The notes beneath the pieces were generated by a model that ran no database searches, was not told the origin of the DNA, and worked only from the letters and a program-made list of their open reading frames with translations. A program made the translations under genes and the position numbers. This document shows positions 51,519 to 61,241 of a stretch of 64,000 bases of DNA, in pieces; within the stretch, counting starts at the first letter, position 1, and each line of letters begins with the position of its first letter. The stretch is from assembly GCA_036679665.1 (NCBI GenBank), contig JAZHEJ010000040.1, positions 1-64,000 of the forward strand, given 5' to 3'. Source of the DNA: Tethybacter castelli. Its GTDB lineage: Bacteria > Pseudomonadota > Gammaproteobacteria > Tethybacterales > Tethybacteraceae.

Positions 51519-52852
51519 TATTCTCGTCTTTCCAGTACTACCTGTGTGTAATCCGGGGTATGAGTGTTCAACGTATACGCGGCGCGAATATCTTCAGCGA
51601 CGGCATTGGCTAACTTATCATCATGCACATACACCATTGCCAGCGGTCGGTCGTCGCGGCCGGGACCAACTTCACTGCCAATACCCGCGACATGATCCAA
51701 TCCTACTTGAAGATCTATTTTGTCGTTTTTCGTGCGCCGCCCGCCCTTCATTTCAACCATCGCTATGCCAACGGTGCGGACATCTATCGCCGCAACTTTT
51801 CCGGCACTGTGCGGATGTACCGCAAGTTTTACCGGGGCAATTTTCAAATGCTGACGCGGCTTGTCCACAAAATCATTCGGCCCGCCTAGGACCGCCACTA
51901 TTTTGCCCAAAGCCTCAGCCGCTTTACCTGAGCTTAAAGCCTCATGAATTTGGTTGCGCCCTACTTGCAGGTCGGAAGCTAACTTGCCCATTACCAGCAG
52001 CTCGGCCGCAAGTTCCACAGTAACCTCCAGTAGTCTACGGTCAGCCTGCTTATGATCAGTAAGCAGCATAACCGCTTCTAATGTTTCGATCGCATTACCC
52101 ACGGTTGTTCCTAACACCTGATTCATATCTGTAAGTAGCACTTTCAGATGAACGTCGGTTTTTTCAGCGACCGCAAGTAACGACTCGACTAATTTCTCCG
52201 CTGCCGAAATATCAGGCATGAAAGCACCGGAGCCGACCTTGACATCCATTACCAAACGTGAAATTCCCGCCGCGATTTTTTTCGATAATATTGATGCGGT
52301 AATCAAAGGCACTGAATCCACTGCTGCTATCGTGTCGCGTATCGAATACAGTTTCTTGTCTGCCGGCGCTATATCTGCGCTTGCGCTCACGATTGCGCCG
52401 CCAACTTGCTTGACGGTATTGACAAAAAACTTTGTGCTAGGTTCGGTGTTATAGCCGGGAATAGCATCCAATTTATCAAGCGTTCCGCCACTATGCCCAA
52501 GGCCTCGTCCGGATACCATAGGAACAAATGCCCCACAGGCAACTAATATCGGCATTAAAGCGATACTGACTTTGTCGCCAACTCCTCCTGACGAATGTTT
52601 ATCTAGAATCGGCCCCCCCAAATCCTGCTCATCCCAATGTGTAACTAGCCCAGAGTGTGCCATCGCCTCGGTGAGCAAACCGGTTTCGTTGGCATTCATA
52701 CTCCTGCAACACACTACCATCGCAAAAGCCGCAACCTGACAATCATCCACCTGGCCGGTCTGTATACCGGAAATAAAGTCAAATATTTGGCGCTCGGTCA
52801 GTTCGGCGCCTTCACGTTTTGCACGAATTATTTCTGCGGGCAACATCATCAT
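51518..52852 (-). CDS. deoA: Thymidine phosphorylase
   Basis: 444 residues. It splits thymidine with phosphate to thymine and deoxyribose 1-phosphate. The signature S-G-R-G-L-G-H-S-G-G-T-L-D-K-L is near residue 113 and phosphate-binding K-H-S-S-G-G-V-G-D-K near 83. Length matches DeoA (440) rather than shorter bacterial PyNPs, though pyrimidine nucleoside phosphorylase activity cannot be excluded. It is first in the operon with rmuC and the lyxose isomerase. Confidence 0.92.
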   Translation of the reverse strand: MMMLPAEIIRAKREGAELTERQIFDFISGIQTGQVDDCQVAAFAMVVCCRSMNANETGLLTEAMAHSGLVTHWDEQDLGGPILDKHSSGGVGDKVSIALMPILVACGAFVPMVSGRGLGHSGGTLDKLDAIPGYNTEPSTKFFVNTVKQVGGAIVSASADIAPADKKLYSIRDTIAAVDSVPLITASILSKKIAAGISRLVMDVKVGSGAFMPDISAAEKLVESLLAVAEKTDVHLKVLLTDMNQVLGTTVGNAIETLEAVMLLTDHKQADRRLLEVTVELAAELLVMGKLASDLQVGRNQIHEALSSGKAAEALGKIVAVLGGPNDFVDKPRQHLKIAPVKLAVHPHSAGKVAAIDVRTVGIAMVEMKGGRRTKNDKIDLQVGLDHVAGIGSEVGPGRDDRPLAMVYVHDDKLANAVAEDIRAAYTLNTHTPDYTQVVLERRE

Positions 52853-52891
52853 CCGTTGTCAATTATCGGATACTATTGAAATTAACAAAGT

Positions 52892-53023
52892 TCAAGCATA
52901 TGCGCGTGGCCGGGCCGGCTTAGTCAAGCGAACGACTCGCCTTTGCATGCCGCTAAATAACAGTGCACCACACAATGTACGAGCTAATTGCTGATCCAAC
53001 CTTGGAACGACCAGTTCGTACAA
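52892..53023 (-). CDS. Possible 43-residue basic small protein
   Basis: The 289-base gap between deoA and the YyaL-type gene holds no recognised gene. On the minus strand a frame from TTG 53023 to TGA 52892 encodes 43 residues with a hydrophobic centre and a basic, proline-rich C terminus (T-K-P-A-R-P-R-A-Y-A). An overlapping 39-residue frame on the same strand is also open. No ribosome site is clear and no family is recognised. It may be a gene remnant or chance. Confidence 0.25.
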   Translation of the reverse strand: MYELVVPRLDQQLARTLCGALLFSGMQRRVVRLTKPARPRAYA

Positions 53024-53141
53024 CGGATCAATTGGCGATAAAAAGCTTGATATTCACCAGCATATAAAGATCGACACATGAGAGTTACCATGCCCTTTTC
53101 CATTTCGTATCCACTATTCGGCACAAATGAAATACCATAAA

Positions 53142-55187
53142 TTAATTCTGTATTTTCAAATTATTAGAGCGTAATTCTGAGATCAATTCTTTAATTTCGA
53201 CTATCGGCACGGAACATGTGTTGCCTCTACAAAGATGAGCCCATATTGTACAAGCCCCGGAAGGCTTGGGTTTGACTATGCTTGAGGGCAAATTTGTCAA
53301 GTCATACAGCGGCAAAATTATTTGTCCGGCATGAGTGTGAGGCAACAACTGCTCATGCCAGTTGCTAATCTTTTCCGATTCACCGGACAAAATAACGATT
53401 GGTGTTGGATTTAGCCATGCCGCGAAACTTGCTACTAGCACTGGGCTGTGAAACGGCGACGTCGCTAATAAATTGCTAAAGCCACCGATAATCCTGTCGC
53501 CAACCTCGAGATAATCAGTGCGTCCCAACAGCCAGCCCAAAGTCAGCAGACAACCCGCCGCCATTCCGTTGCCTGACGGGAGCGGACCATCGTCGCAACT
53601 ACGTATTTTTCTTACTCCGATATCGGCTTCTTTAGGTACAAACAATAGTCCGCCTTTGCCGTCGTCATATTCGGCGATGATCAAATCAGCAAGCTTGGTT
53701 GCGTGGTTTAGATCTTCGGCGCGACAATCAGACTGTAACAGGTTGATCCGCGCGGATAGCAGCGACACAAGATCATCCAAAAATGCCGGCGCATCCGAAC
53801 AGCTCCCCTTGTTCCAGGCGGTGCGATAATGCTTTTCCGGTTTCATGTGATGCTCGACAAAATTCAAAGACCGTCGTGCCTGCGCAATCCAGTCCGGCTC
53901 GTTAAGATATCGGCCTGCAATCGTTAGCGCTTGCGCTGCTAGCGCACAGCTTATTATCAACGCCTTATCGTCGAGCATAGGTTTTGGCCGCATCGACCTG
54001 ATATCGCGCAACTTACGCCAAATTTCCTGAACTTGCGCTGACGGCGACGCCCAATCACTGTCTGGCGGTTGATGCAAATGGTACTCGCCTTCAAAATTCG
54101 GCGCACCTGAGTAGTTGGTGTGATTGCGCAATTCCGTCAGCTGTTTTTCGTTTAGTTCATGTTCCAACTGCTTGGACGACCAGACGTAGAACTTGCCTTC
54201 TTGGCCTTCGCTGTCCGCATCTACCCCACTGGCAAACCCGCCGTCATTTAGTTGCAAATCCGCCAACATCCATTTTGCAGTACGACGTGCGATATAACCA
54301 TAAGCGGATGATTGCCAAAGCGACGCGCCACGAGCATAAATTTCAAGTAGCTGCGCGTTGTCGTATAACATTTTTTCAAAATGCGGAATATCCCAAATAG
54401 GATCTACACAGTACCGATAAAAACCTCCACCCACATGGTCGTGCAAACCGCCAATTGCCATTGCATCTAAGGTTTTGCGCAACCCTTTTTCCAACTCGGT
54501 GTGGCCCGCGGCAGTCATCTGCAACGCGAACCCAAGATGCGGAGATTGAGGAAATTTCGGGGCTTGTCCCAATCCACCGTGATCAAGATCAAACGCTTTT
54601 TGTACTCCTGCGACAGCATTTTTTACATTTTGTAAGCTTAATTGCGGTCGATCGGTGGCGGGTTCGTCAATATTTCGCAATGCGTCCCAAATCATTTTGC
54701 GTTGCTGTTTTATTTCCTCGCGATGCTCGCACCATACTTTATGCACTCGCCCAAGCACGCTTGATAAAGCCATTAAACCGCCGCGAGGAACGGGGGGAAA
54801 ATATGTTCCGGTAAAAAACGGTATCAGCGTTTCGTCGAGGAACACGGTCAGCGGCCAGCCGCCGGTCTTGCGACTGAGCAAATAATGGGCCGCCTGATAA
54901 GTTTTATCCAAATCAGGTCTTTCTTCACGATCCACTTTTACGCATACAAAATGTTCGTTCATCAATGCCGCGGTTTTAAGGTCGGCAAACGATTCATGTT
55001 CCATCACATGGCACCAGTGACAAGACGCATACCCAATCGAAAGCAAAATAGGCACATCACGACGACGCGCCTCGGCCAACGCCAGTTCATCCCACGGTTG
55101 CCAATGTACCGGATTAGACGCATGTTGCTGTAAATAAGGGCTGATACAAGCTGCAAGCCGATTGGAGGAGTGATTATTCATACGCAA
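53142..55187 (-). CDS. YyaL/SSP411-type thioredoxin-domain protein (DUF255)
   Basis: 681 residues. An N-terminal thioredoxin-like domain has N-P-V-H-W and G-Y-A-S-C-H-W-C-H-V-M near residue 50, the hallmark of DUF255 proteins. The rest is an alpha/alpha-barrel resembling N-acylglucosamine epimerase folds, with G-G-G-F-Y-R-Y and H-F-E-K-M-L-Y-D-N near 250-270. The biological role of the family is not established. The start may be the ATG at 55187 or 55181. It is divergent from the SMP-30 gene. Confidence 0.92.
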   Translation of the reverse strand: MRMNNHSSNRLAACISPYLQQHASNPVHWQPWDELALAEARRRDVPILLSIGYASCHWCHVMEHESFADLKTAALMNEHFVCVKVDREERPDLDKTYQAAHYLLSRKTGGWPLTVFLDETLIPFFTGTYFPPVPRGGLMALSSVLGRVHKVWCEHREEIKQQRKMIWDALRNIDEPATDRPQLSLQNVKNAVAGVQKAFDLDHGGLGQAPKFPQSPHLGFALQMTAAGHTELEKGLRKTLDAMAIGGLHDHVGGGFYRYCVDPIWDIPHFEKMLYDNAQLLEIYARGASLWQSSAYGYIARRTAKWMLADLQLNDGGFASGVDADSEGQEGKFYVWSSKQLEHELNEKQLTELRNHTNYSGAPNFEGEYHLHQPPDSDWASPSAQVQEIWRKLRDIRSMRPKPMLDDKALIISCALAAQALTIAGRYLNEPDWIAQARRSLNFVEHHMKPEKHYRTAWNKGSCSDAPAFLDDLVSLLSARINLLQSDCRAEDLNHATKLADLIIAEYDDGKGGLLFVPKEADIGVRKIRSCDDGPLPSGNGMAAGCLLTLGWLLGRTDYLEVGDRIIGGFSNLLATSPFHSPVLVASFAAWLNPTPIVILSGESEKISNWHEQLLPHTHAGQIILPLYDLTNLPSSIVKPKPSGACTIWAHLCRGNTCSVPIVEIKELISELRSNNLKIQN

Positions 55188-55291
55188 ATTGAAAAATTAG
55201 CCGGTATGCTAATGCGGGTAATTATCCTTGATTAGTCCGATCAAATTGTTTTAGGTGCTTTTTTGTAGCTTATTTCGCGAACTTCGCCAAA

Positions 55292-55297
55292 TATAAT
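55292..55297 (+). promoter_or_regulatory. Candidate -10 box of the SMP-30 gene
   Basis: TATAAT lies 38 bases before the ATG at 55336, with no convincing -35. GGAG at 55324-55327 is the ribosome site, eight bases from the ATG. The 148-base region is shared with the divergent YyaL-type gene. Confidence 0.4.
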
Positions 55298-55335
55298 TTC
55301 TTTATGGTTGATCAACTGACAATGGAGAACTTGAC

Positions 55336-56238
55336 ATGTTACAGATAAAAGCGGAATTAGTATTGCAATGCGATAACGACTTAGGTGAAGGACTTTTTTT
55401 CGACCAGCCGGCTAATCGTTTGTGGTGGGTGAATATCTCTCCTCCTTCCGAACTTTGGTGCCTGGACTTGGGTAGTGGCAAAGAAACAACCTACCCGATG
55501 CCGGAAATGATTTCCTACGCAGTGCCGATGAAAAGCGGCGGGCTGCTAATCGCCGCGCATGGCGGGCTAAGAACATTTGATCCGATAACCGGACAGTACG
55601 AGCTACTCAAGCAGTTGGAGCCACGGCAACCTTTCAATCGCTCAAACGACGCCTGTTGCGACCCGCAAAAAAGGTTGTGGATCGGGACTATGCCCAACAA
55701 CATAGCGCCGGACACTTCATCAATCAAAATCACCGCGCCAACCGGCGCTTTATACCGGGTTGATCACGATCTTAGCGTTCACCTTATGATTTCCGACATC
55801 AGCATCTCAAATTCAACCTGTTTTAGCCCTGATGGCACGACCATGTATTTTTGCGACTCGTTGCAAGATTATATCTGGGCCTTTGATTTTGACGCTCCAA
55901 CCGGCAACATATCCAATCGCCGAAATTTTGCCACCTATAACGCTGGCGTAGCCGACGGTTCGACCACGGATTCTCAAGGAGGACTTTGGAATGCCAGACA
56001 TGGCGGAAGCTGTGTGGTGCGCTTTAATCCGCAAGGAGTAGTGGATGCGATTATCCAATTGCCCTGTTCTCAACCGACGACCTGTACATTTGCCGGCTCT
56101 AGCCTGCAGGATCTGTACATTACCACCAAACGCCAAGAGTTAAGCGCGCTACAACTAAGTCGCGAACCTCTGGCCGGATCGCTGTTTAAAGCCCGGGTGC
56201 CGGTGCCAGGTACCGTCGATACGCCTTTCGGCGGTTAA
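55336..56238 (+). CDS. SMP-30/gluconolactonase family protein
   Basis: 300 residues forming a six-bladed beta-propeller. The metal-ligand landmarks of the family are present: G-E-G-L-F near the start, R-S-N-D-A-C-C-D near residue 95, S-N-S-T-C-F-S-P-D-G-T near 150 and A-D-G-S-T-T-D near 198. Members hydrolyse sugar lactones; the natural substrate here is not known. No signal peptide is seen. The short spacing after it suggests a single-gene unit facing rluC. Confidence 0.9.
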   Translation: MLQIKAELVLQCDNDLGEGLFFDQPANRLWWVNISPPSELWCLDLGSGKETTYPMPEMISYAVPMKSGGLLIAAHGGLRTFDPITGQYELLKQLEPRQPFNRSNDACCDPQKRLWIGTMPNNIAPDTSSIKITAPTGALYRVDHDLSVHLMISDISISNSTCFSPDGTTMYFCDSLQDYIWAFDFDAPTGNISNRRNFATYNAGVADGSTTDSQGGLWNARHGGSCVVRFNPQGVVDAIIQLPCSQPTTCTFAGSSLQDLYITTKRQELSALQLSREPLAGSLFKARVPVPGTVDTPFGG

Positions 56239-56273
56239 ATATTATTTGCGTATGTGCCGGCGTCGGAACAATA

Positions 56274-57245
56274 TCAACCTTCGGCTGTAAGCTCGATGTT
56301 TTTATCGTCAAGGAACTTGATTGCGTCAGCAAAATGTTCAGGTAGCTTGCTGTCGATCACGATCGGCTCGGTACCTTGATATGGTACGAAAGTCAATTGT
56401 TGCGCATGCAGAAACATGCGCCCGAAACCCGCTTTACGGGCCATACGATTTACGTTCCACAGTCCGTAGCGAAGATCACCAAGTATGGGTAAGTCGACAT
56501 GGGCCAAATGTGCGCGCGCTTGATGAGTGCGCCCGGTTTCAAGTCGCAGTCCGAGTAAAGCGCCCAGCCGTCGCTGGTTCAGACATTTAGTCTTGGTACG
56601 ACTTGGCAGGCCGTCTTCGACAACAACCACGCGCCGGCCACCGCGGTCTGCAACGACTTTGCGCAATGCGAAATCTATTGTGGCAAATTTTTTATGCCAG
56701 CGACCCACTACCACCGCAACATAATCTTTTTTTACCTTACCGCTACTGAGCTGAGCATGGAACCAACGTAACGCGGGCATGGTTTTAACAATAACCACCA
56801 GCCCGGATGTGTCCCGATCCAGGCGATGGCCTAGCTCCAGATTCATTGCGTCGCGCATATGGCGCGCCGCTTCAATCAATCCGAAGCTAACTCCGCTGCC
56901 CCCATGGACCGCGACGCCGGCCGGTTTATCGAATACCACATAATTATCGTCTTCAAATATAACCGGAGGCAAGTTATGCAATTGTGGTTTGACAGGATTG
57001 CGCACCGTACGTCTAACCGGAGGCATTCGCAAAGTATCTCCAACGACGAGCTTTGTCTTCGGACGCGCCTTGGAGTTATTGAGGCGCACTTTTCCTGTGC
57101 GCAACAGCCGATAAATCAATTGGCGCGGGACTCCCTTACACTCTCTGATAAGAAAATTATCGATACGTTGCCCGTCGTGATGCTCAGAAACCAGCCAAGT
57201 GGCCCCTTCAGCAATTTGCTTGAGATTGTCATTAAATTCAGTCAT
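56274..57245 (-). CDS. rluC: 23S rRNA pseudouridine synthase RluC
   Basis: 323 residues. An S4 RNA-binding domain (about 25-85) precedes the RluA-type catalytic domain. The catalytic aspartate is in H-R-L-D-R-D-T-S-G-L. G-R-T-H-Q-A-R-A-H and G-D-L-R-Y-G follow. Divergence from rne across an AT-rich gap matches the gammaproteobacterial rluC/rne arrangement, which favours RluC over RluD. Confidence 0.92.
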   Translation of the reverse strand: MTEFNDNLKQIAEGATWLVSEHHDGQRIDNFLIRECKGVPRQLIYRLLRTGKVRLNNSKARPKTKLVVGDTLRMPPVRRTVRNPVKPQLHNLPPVIFEDDNYVVFDKPAGVAVHGGSGVSFGLIEAARHMRDAMNLELGHRLDRDTSGLVVIVKTMPALRWFHAQLSSGKVKKDYVAVVVGRWHKKFATIDFALRKVVADRGGRRVVVVEDGLPSRTKTKCLNQRRLGALLGLRLETGRTHQARAHLAHVDLPILGDLRYGLWNVNRMARKAGFGRMFLHAQQLTFVPYQGTEPIVIDSKLPEHFADAIKFLDDKNIELTAEG

Positions 57246-57603
57246 GCATCATCATCATCGGCACAATATCTTTGTAAATATTAACGTATTATGGTTGCGA
57301 TAGTAATTAATTGAACCGCAATTTTTTGCTTGTTCGCTGACATTATTCAGCCTTAAATGACTAACGAATGAACCTTGGCAAAAGTTACTCACAGCTGTTG
57401 TTCGAAATTAATTTGTGCGTTCTGCTAAAATGAGCATGGGAAATCCTGTGGACAAGGTAAGCTTATCTTGTTTTTTGCAAAACGTCAGTTTGTTGGACGT
57501 ATTATAGGAATATTTCTGAAGTTTTATTCGATATTATTTCGATCCATATTCTTGCGCGGTTTCATTCTTATAGCCTCGCAAAACATCTGCCAACTTGTTA
57601 TCC
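57246..57603 (+). promoter_or_regulatory. AT-rich divergent region between rluC and rne
   Basis: 358 bases without a gene. It is AT-rich and must hold the rluC promoter and the rne promoter with its leader. In E. coli the rne leader is long and folded and is cut by RNase E for autoregulation. A similar role is plausible here but I could not identify the conserved stem-loops or a convincing -35/-10 pair by eye. Confidence 0.35.
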
Positions 57604-59878
57604 ATGCGCAAAATACTACTTAGTACCCTAAACCCTGACGAAAAACGCATAGCCATTCTTAGCGACGGTATTCTTCTCGACTACCTGTCAATAGTCCCCG
57701 GGGCAGAAGACCGTAAAAATAACATTTATTGCGGAATAGTACACGAAATTGAACCGTCTCTAGACGCATGTTTTGTAAATATCGGCGACGGGAAAAAGGG
57801 ATTTTTGCAATTTTCAGAAATTGATACATCCTGTCTGCTAGACAAGGAAGGCTCTGTTGCCGAACGCCTTAGCGTGGGCATGCCAATTTTAGTGCAGATA
57901 GCCAAAGATTCGCGTAGCGACAAAGGGGCGTTTCTTACTACCCGCATCAAGCTTTTTGGTCATCAGCTTATTTTGCTACCGCGTGACAAAGAACCTAATC
58001 TGCTACGTGTTTCTCGCCATTGCAACGAAACGGATCGTACTCGCATAATGACGGAACGCGACAATATTGTCTTGCCGGACAAAATGGCATTGATTGTCCG
58101 CAAGCAAGGCACCGACCAAGCAATTAGCAGCATTAACTGGGAGTTAACTCACTATTTGTTGCCGTTATGGGACATGATCTTAAAAGTTTTTGTCAAGCTT
58201 TCTGAGCCAACATTAATCTATCAGGATTCCAATATTGTCAACATGTGCATTCGTGAATACCTCACACCTAGTACTTCTGAACTGATTATTGACAACCCGG
58301 TTACCTACGAAGAAGCCAAAGAAACGTCTTCGGTATTAATCCCTGCGCTGCAAGACAAAATCAGTCTGGCTCCTGACGCCGATAACATTTTTGACGAGCA
58401 AGTGCTTAGCCAGCTTGATGCACTGATTGCGCGCGGTGTAAAGCTTCCTTCAGGCGGTGAAATTGTCATTGATATGACTGAGGCTCTCATTGCCATCGAT
58501 GTAAACTCCAAACGCTTTCGAACTCAAAGTAACGTCGAACAGACCGCTTTGCAAACCAACCTTGAAGCGGCATCGGAAGCTGCCCGGCAACTGCGGTTAC
58601 GCAACCTGGCAGGCCTGGTGGTAATTGATTTTATTGACATGGGAGAAGAGTCCAACCGACAAAAACTTGCGCACCATATCCAACGCGAATTCAACTCAGA
58701 CCGGGCATCAGTCAACATTGACCGGATTTCTAAATTTGGAACCGTAACCTTGTCGCGGCAAAATATCGGCCGTCCTTTGCACGAATCCCATTCGGTCATA
58801 TGTACAAACTGCCAGGGTACCGGACGCTTGCCAACGGTCAGGTCCTTCGCCCGCAATGTGCTTGATAAATTGCGTGATGCCGCCGTCAAACGTAGCTCAA
58901 TCGAATCCATCGTACTGGAGCTTCCCATTGATCCTGCGATATATCTACTCAATGAGAACCGTGACAAACTCAGCGATTTCGAAGCAAATTTCAAATGTAA
59001 ACTAATTATTTTGCCACGTAATAATCTACAGATTCCTGACTACAATCTGCGGATCGACAAGCATTCCAGAAAAGCCAAATCTAGTGAAGATTCTTTTGAG
59101 CGCAAACCAATCAAGGGCGTGGAACACGGAACCTATCTTAACGATCCAAAATCTACGCGCCGTCAGATGCCACCGGCAATTACCAGCTTCAAGCCTAGCC
59201 ACAGACCAAAACCTGCGACACCGGCAGCATCGCATGGCCACGCTGATGTGCCAAAAGAATCCAGTGGTGGCCTAACAAGCTGGTTCAAAGAGTTATTATT
59301 TCAGAAAAAACCAGCCGCCACGCCTCAGCACGGTACTCACCGGACACAATCTAAAAGAAGCAAAAGTGCTAAACCCAAAGGTAAAATATCCGCCGAGCAG
59401 CAAGCCGCTGAAGGTTCCACCAACCCGAAACGCAGGCGGCGGCGTTCCACTTCGCAACGTCGCGGGGGCAAAAAAACGACTTCGTCTGAAAACAAGCCGC
59501 CACGCCTCAGCACGGTACTCACCGGACACAATCTAAAAGAAGCAAAAGTGCTAAACCCAAAGGTAAAATATNNNNNNNNNNCCTAGCAAAGCAAATCAAA
59601 AACAATCCGCACCGGTTAAAAAACAGATGCCTGAACCCCATACGTCGGCACAAACTTCTACCAAGTCGGCTTTGCTTGAAACCACACGAAAACGTCCCGG
59701 CTCAAGAAGCAATTATGGTCAAGGTGAAGCAAAAACCCCCATGTCCAAAGACAACGAGCATAAGCCCACAAGCCCTAGCGCACCTGCTGTCATCTCATCT
59801 GCACCGCCTAGTGAAGGTGACAAGCAACCTATCAAGCAACCTGACAAGCCTGTATCACATACTTTGCCGCCTAGTTGA
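57604..59878 (+). CDS. rne: Ribonuclease E (interrupted by a scaffold gap)
   Basis: The catalytic half is intact: S1 domain near residues 35-120 (G-I-V-H-E-I-E-P-S-L-D-A-C-F-V-N-I-G), catalytic aspartates in I-A-I-D-V-N-S-K-R and V-V-I-D-F-I-D-M-G, and the zinc link C-T-N-C-Q-G-T-G. The start is ATG 57604; a TTG at 57595 is also in frame. A basic, low-complexity scaffold region follows. It is broken by ten N at 59572-59581. The 77 bases before the gap are a copy of 59313-59389 in a different frame. After the gap an open frame from 59582 to the TGA at 59876-59878 continues with lysine-, proline- and serine-rich RNase E-like tail. The true length of the middle is unknown. Confidence 0.92.
59313..59571 (+). 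repeat. 77-base exact direct repeat next to the scaffold gap
   Basis: Bases 59313-59389 and 59495-59571 are identical over 77 positions, 182 bases apart. 182 is not a multiple of three, so the second copy is read in another frame of rne. The second copy ends exactly at the N run. This pattern suggests an assembly fault at a contig end, or a collapsed repeat in the RNase E tail. Confidence 0.9.
59572..59581. other. Scaffold gap (10 N)
   Basis: Ten unknown bases lie within rne. The number is probably a placeholder. The frame on the right continues as an RNase E-like tail, which supports the join itself. Confidence 0.97.
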
Positions 59879-59964
59879 TCCGCACTTGCGACGCGTAAAT
59901 CCAGCTAAAATCAGCTATTGACTGTGTGCCTGCGGCTTATTACTATCCCCAAATTCACATAGGC

Positions 59965-60041
59965 GCCGGCATAGCTCAGCCCGGTAGAGCAGCTGCCTTG
60001 TAAGCAGTTGGCCGGGGGTTCAAATCCTCCTGCCGGCACCA
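59965..60041 (+). tRNA. tRNA-Thr (anticodon TGT)
   Basis: A complete cloverleaf. The acceptor stem GCCGGCA (59965-59971) pairs with TGCCGGC (60031-60037), then A and an encoded CCA (60039-60041). The D arm contains AGCTCAGCCCGGTAGAGC, the anticodon loop reads CTTGTAA with TGT in the middle, and the T arm has GGTTCAAATCC. The anticodon UGU reads threonine ACA/ACG codons. The gene ends three bases before the hisG stop, which is on the other strand. Confidence 0.95.
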
Positions 60042-60044
60042 GAT

Positions 60045-60704
60045 TTATTGTGTTGTCGCAATCTGTTTTGCCGCCGCAGTCATTCGTTCGGCCAAGGCGC
60101 CTAATTCTTGCCTGTTGTGCCAGGAATAATTTCGATTTAGTACCAAAAAGGTGGATACATCCATCAAGCTGGCCGCCTCAACCAAGCGGTTGGCATGTAA
60201 TGTCGCTCCGGTTGCGACTAAATCCACAATCACATCCGCCAAGCCCACATTGGGAGCTAATTCCATCGTTCCGTATAGTTTGACTATTTCAGCCTGCAAG
60301 CCGGCTTCAGCAAGAAACATCCTGCTCAGGCGTGGAAATTTAGTGGCGACGGTAACCCGCGCACCGCTCACACACTTGTGCTGATAATCATATCCATCAG
60401 AGGTGGCGGCCACTAGGCGACATTTGCCGATGCCAAGATCCGATTGATGCACAACCGCTTCCATGGGATTTTCCAATAACAGCTCGCGACCGACTAGTCC
60501 TAGCTGAGCCGTACCGTGACTTACGTAAGTTTGTACATCTGCCGCCCTAACAACTATCAGGCGAACATTGTTGTCCTGACTTGGTAATAAGATTTTGCGA
60601 CCGTCCAACGCTCCCTCGCCTTCTGCTGGTGCGAGCCCAGCTCGCTTTAATAGCGGGATAGCTTCGGTAAGAATTCGCCCTTTGGGAAGCGCGATAGTAA
60701 ACAC
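60045..60704 (-). CDS. hisG: ATP phosphoribosyltransferase, short form
   Basis: 219 residues, the short HisG form that needs a separate HisZ regulatory subunit. It joins ATP and PRPP in the first step of histidine synthesis. The N terminus M-F-T-I-A-L-P-K-G-R-I and D-V-I-V-D-L-V-A-T-G-A-T-L near residue 155 (the PRPP loop) are diagnostic. No other his gene is here. It lies 27 bases after nuoE, where nuoF would be expected, and converges on tRNA-Thr. Confidence 0.93.
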   Translation of the reverse strand: MFTIALPKGRILTEAIPLLKRAGLAPAEGEGALDGRKILLPSQDNNVRLIVVRAADVQTYVSHGTAQLGLVGRELLLENPMEAVVHQSDLGIGKCRLVAATSDGYDYQHKCVSGARVTVATKFPRLSRMFLAEAGLQAEIVKLYGTMELAPNVGLADVIVDLVATGATLHANRLVEAASLMDVSTFLVLNRNYSWHNRQELGALAERMTAAAKQIATTQ

Positions 60705-60731
60705 TAGTTGTTTAACGTCATTGTGTCAGGA

Positions 60732-61241
60732 TCAGTCCTTATCTAAACCAGCAAGAAAATCATCAATTTTGTCAATGGTTATTTTGGCGTGCATTTTAGT
60801 ATTATTTACTATCACCACCGGTGAGTTGTCGCACGCCCCGAAACATTCGCCTTCAACTAGGGTAACCTTGCCGTCAGGAGTGGTTTCGCCAAATTCAATA
60901 CCCAACTTCTCTTTGAACGCTTCTGCCACCTTGGCCGACCCTCGTAGCGCACAGGGTAAATTTGTGCACAAACAGATTTTGTACTTGCCGACCGGTTTCA
61001 AAGAAAACATATTGTAAAAAGTCGCCACTTCATAGGCGCGAATTGGCGGCACGCCGATCACATCTGCGATATGTTTAATCATCTCTGGCGCAAGCCAGCC
61101 ATCATTATGACCCTGGGCGATCCGTAATGCCGCCATAATCCCCGATTGACGCTGCGCAGGAGGATATTTAGCACACTCACGCTCTATGTCATCGTATGCC
61201 GAATCAGGCAACAGCCTGGTTGAATCGCGAGTTTCACTCAT
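60732..61241 (-). CDS. nuoE: NADH-quinone oxidoreductase subunit E
   Basis: 169 residues. This thioredoxin-like subunit holds the 2Fe-2S cluster N1a. The four ligands are in C-T-N-L-P-C and C-F-G-A-C. Y-E-V-A-T-F-Y-N-M-F near residue 68 is a family signature. The start overlaps nuoD by four bases. The partner subunit NuoF is encoded about 40 kb away. Confidence 0.95.
   Translation of the reverse strand: MSETRDSTRLLPDSAYDDIERECAKYPPAQRQSGIMAALRIAQGHNDGWLAPEMIKHIADVIGVPPIRAYEVATFYNMFSLKPVGKYKICLCTNLPCALRGSAKVAEAFKEKLGIEFGETTPDGKVTLVEGECFGACDNSPVVIVNNTKMHAKITIDKIDDFLAGLDKD

Noticed and set aside
59313..59571. Direct repeat as target duplication of a mobile element
   Set aside because: It is far longer than a target duplication, has no transposase between copies and abuts a scaffold gap, so an assembly cause is more likely.
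59965..60041. Integration site of a mobile element at tRNA-Thr
   Set aside because: No integrase and no repeated tRNA 3' end was seen in the window.
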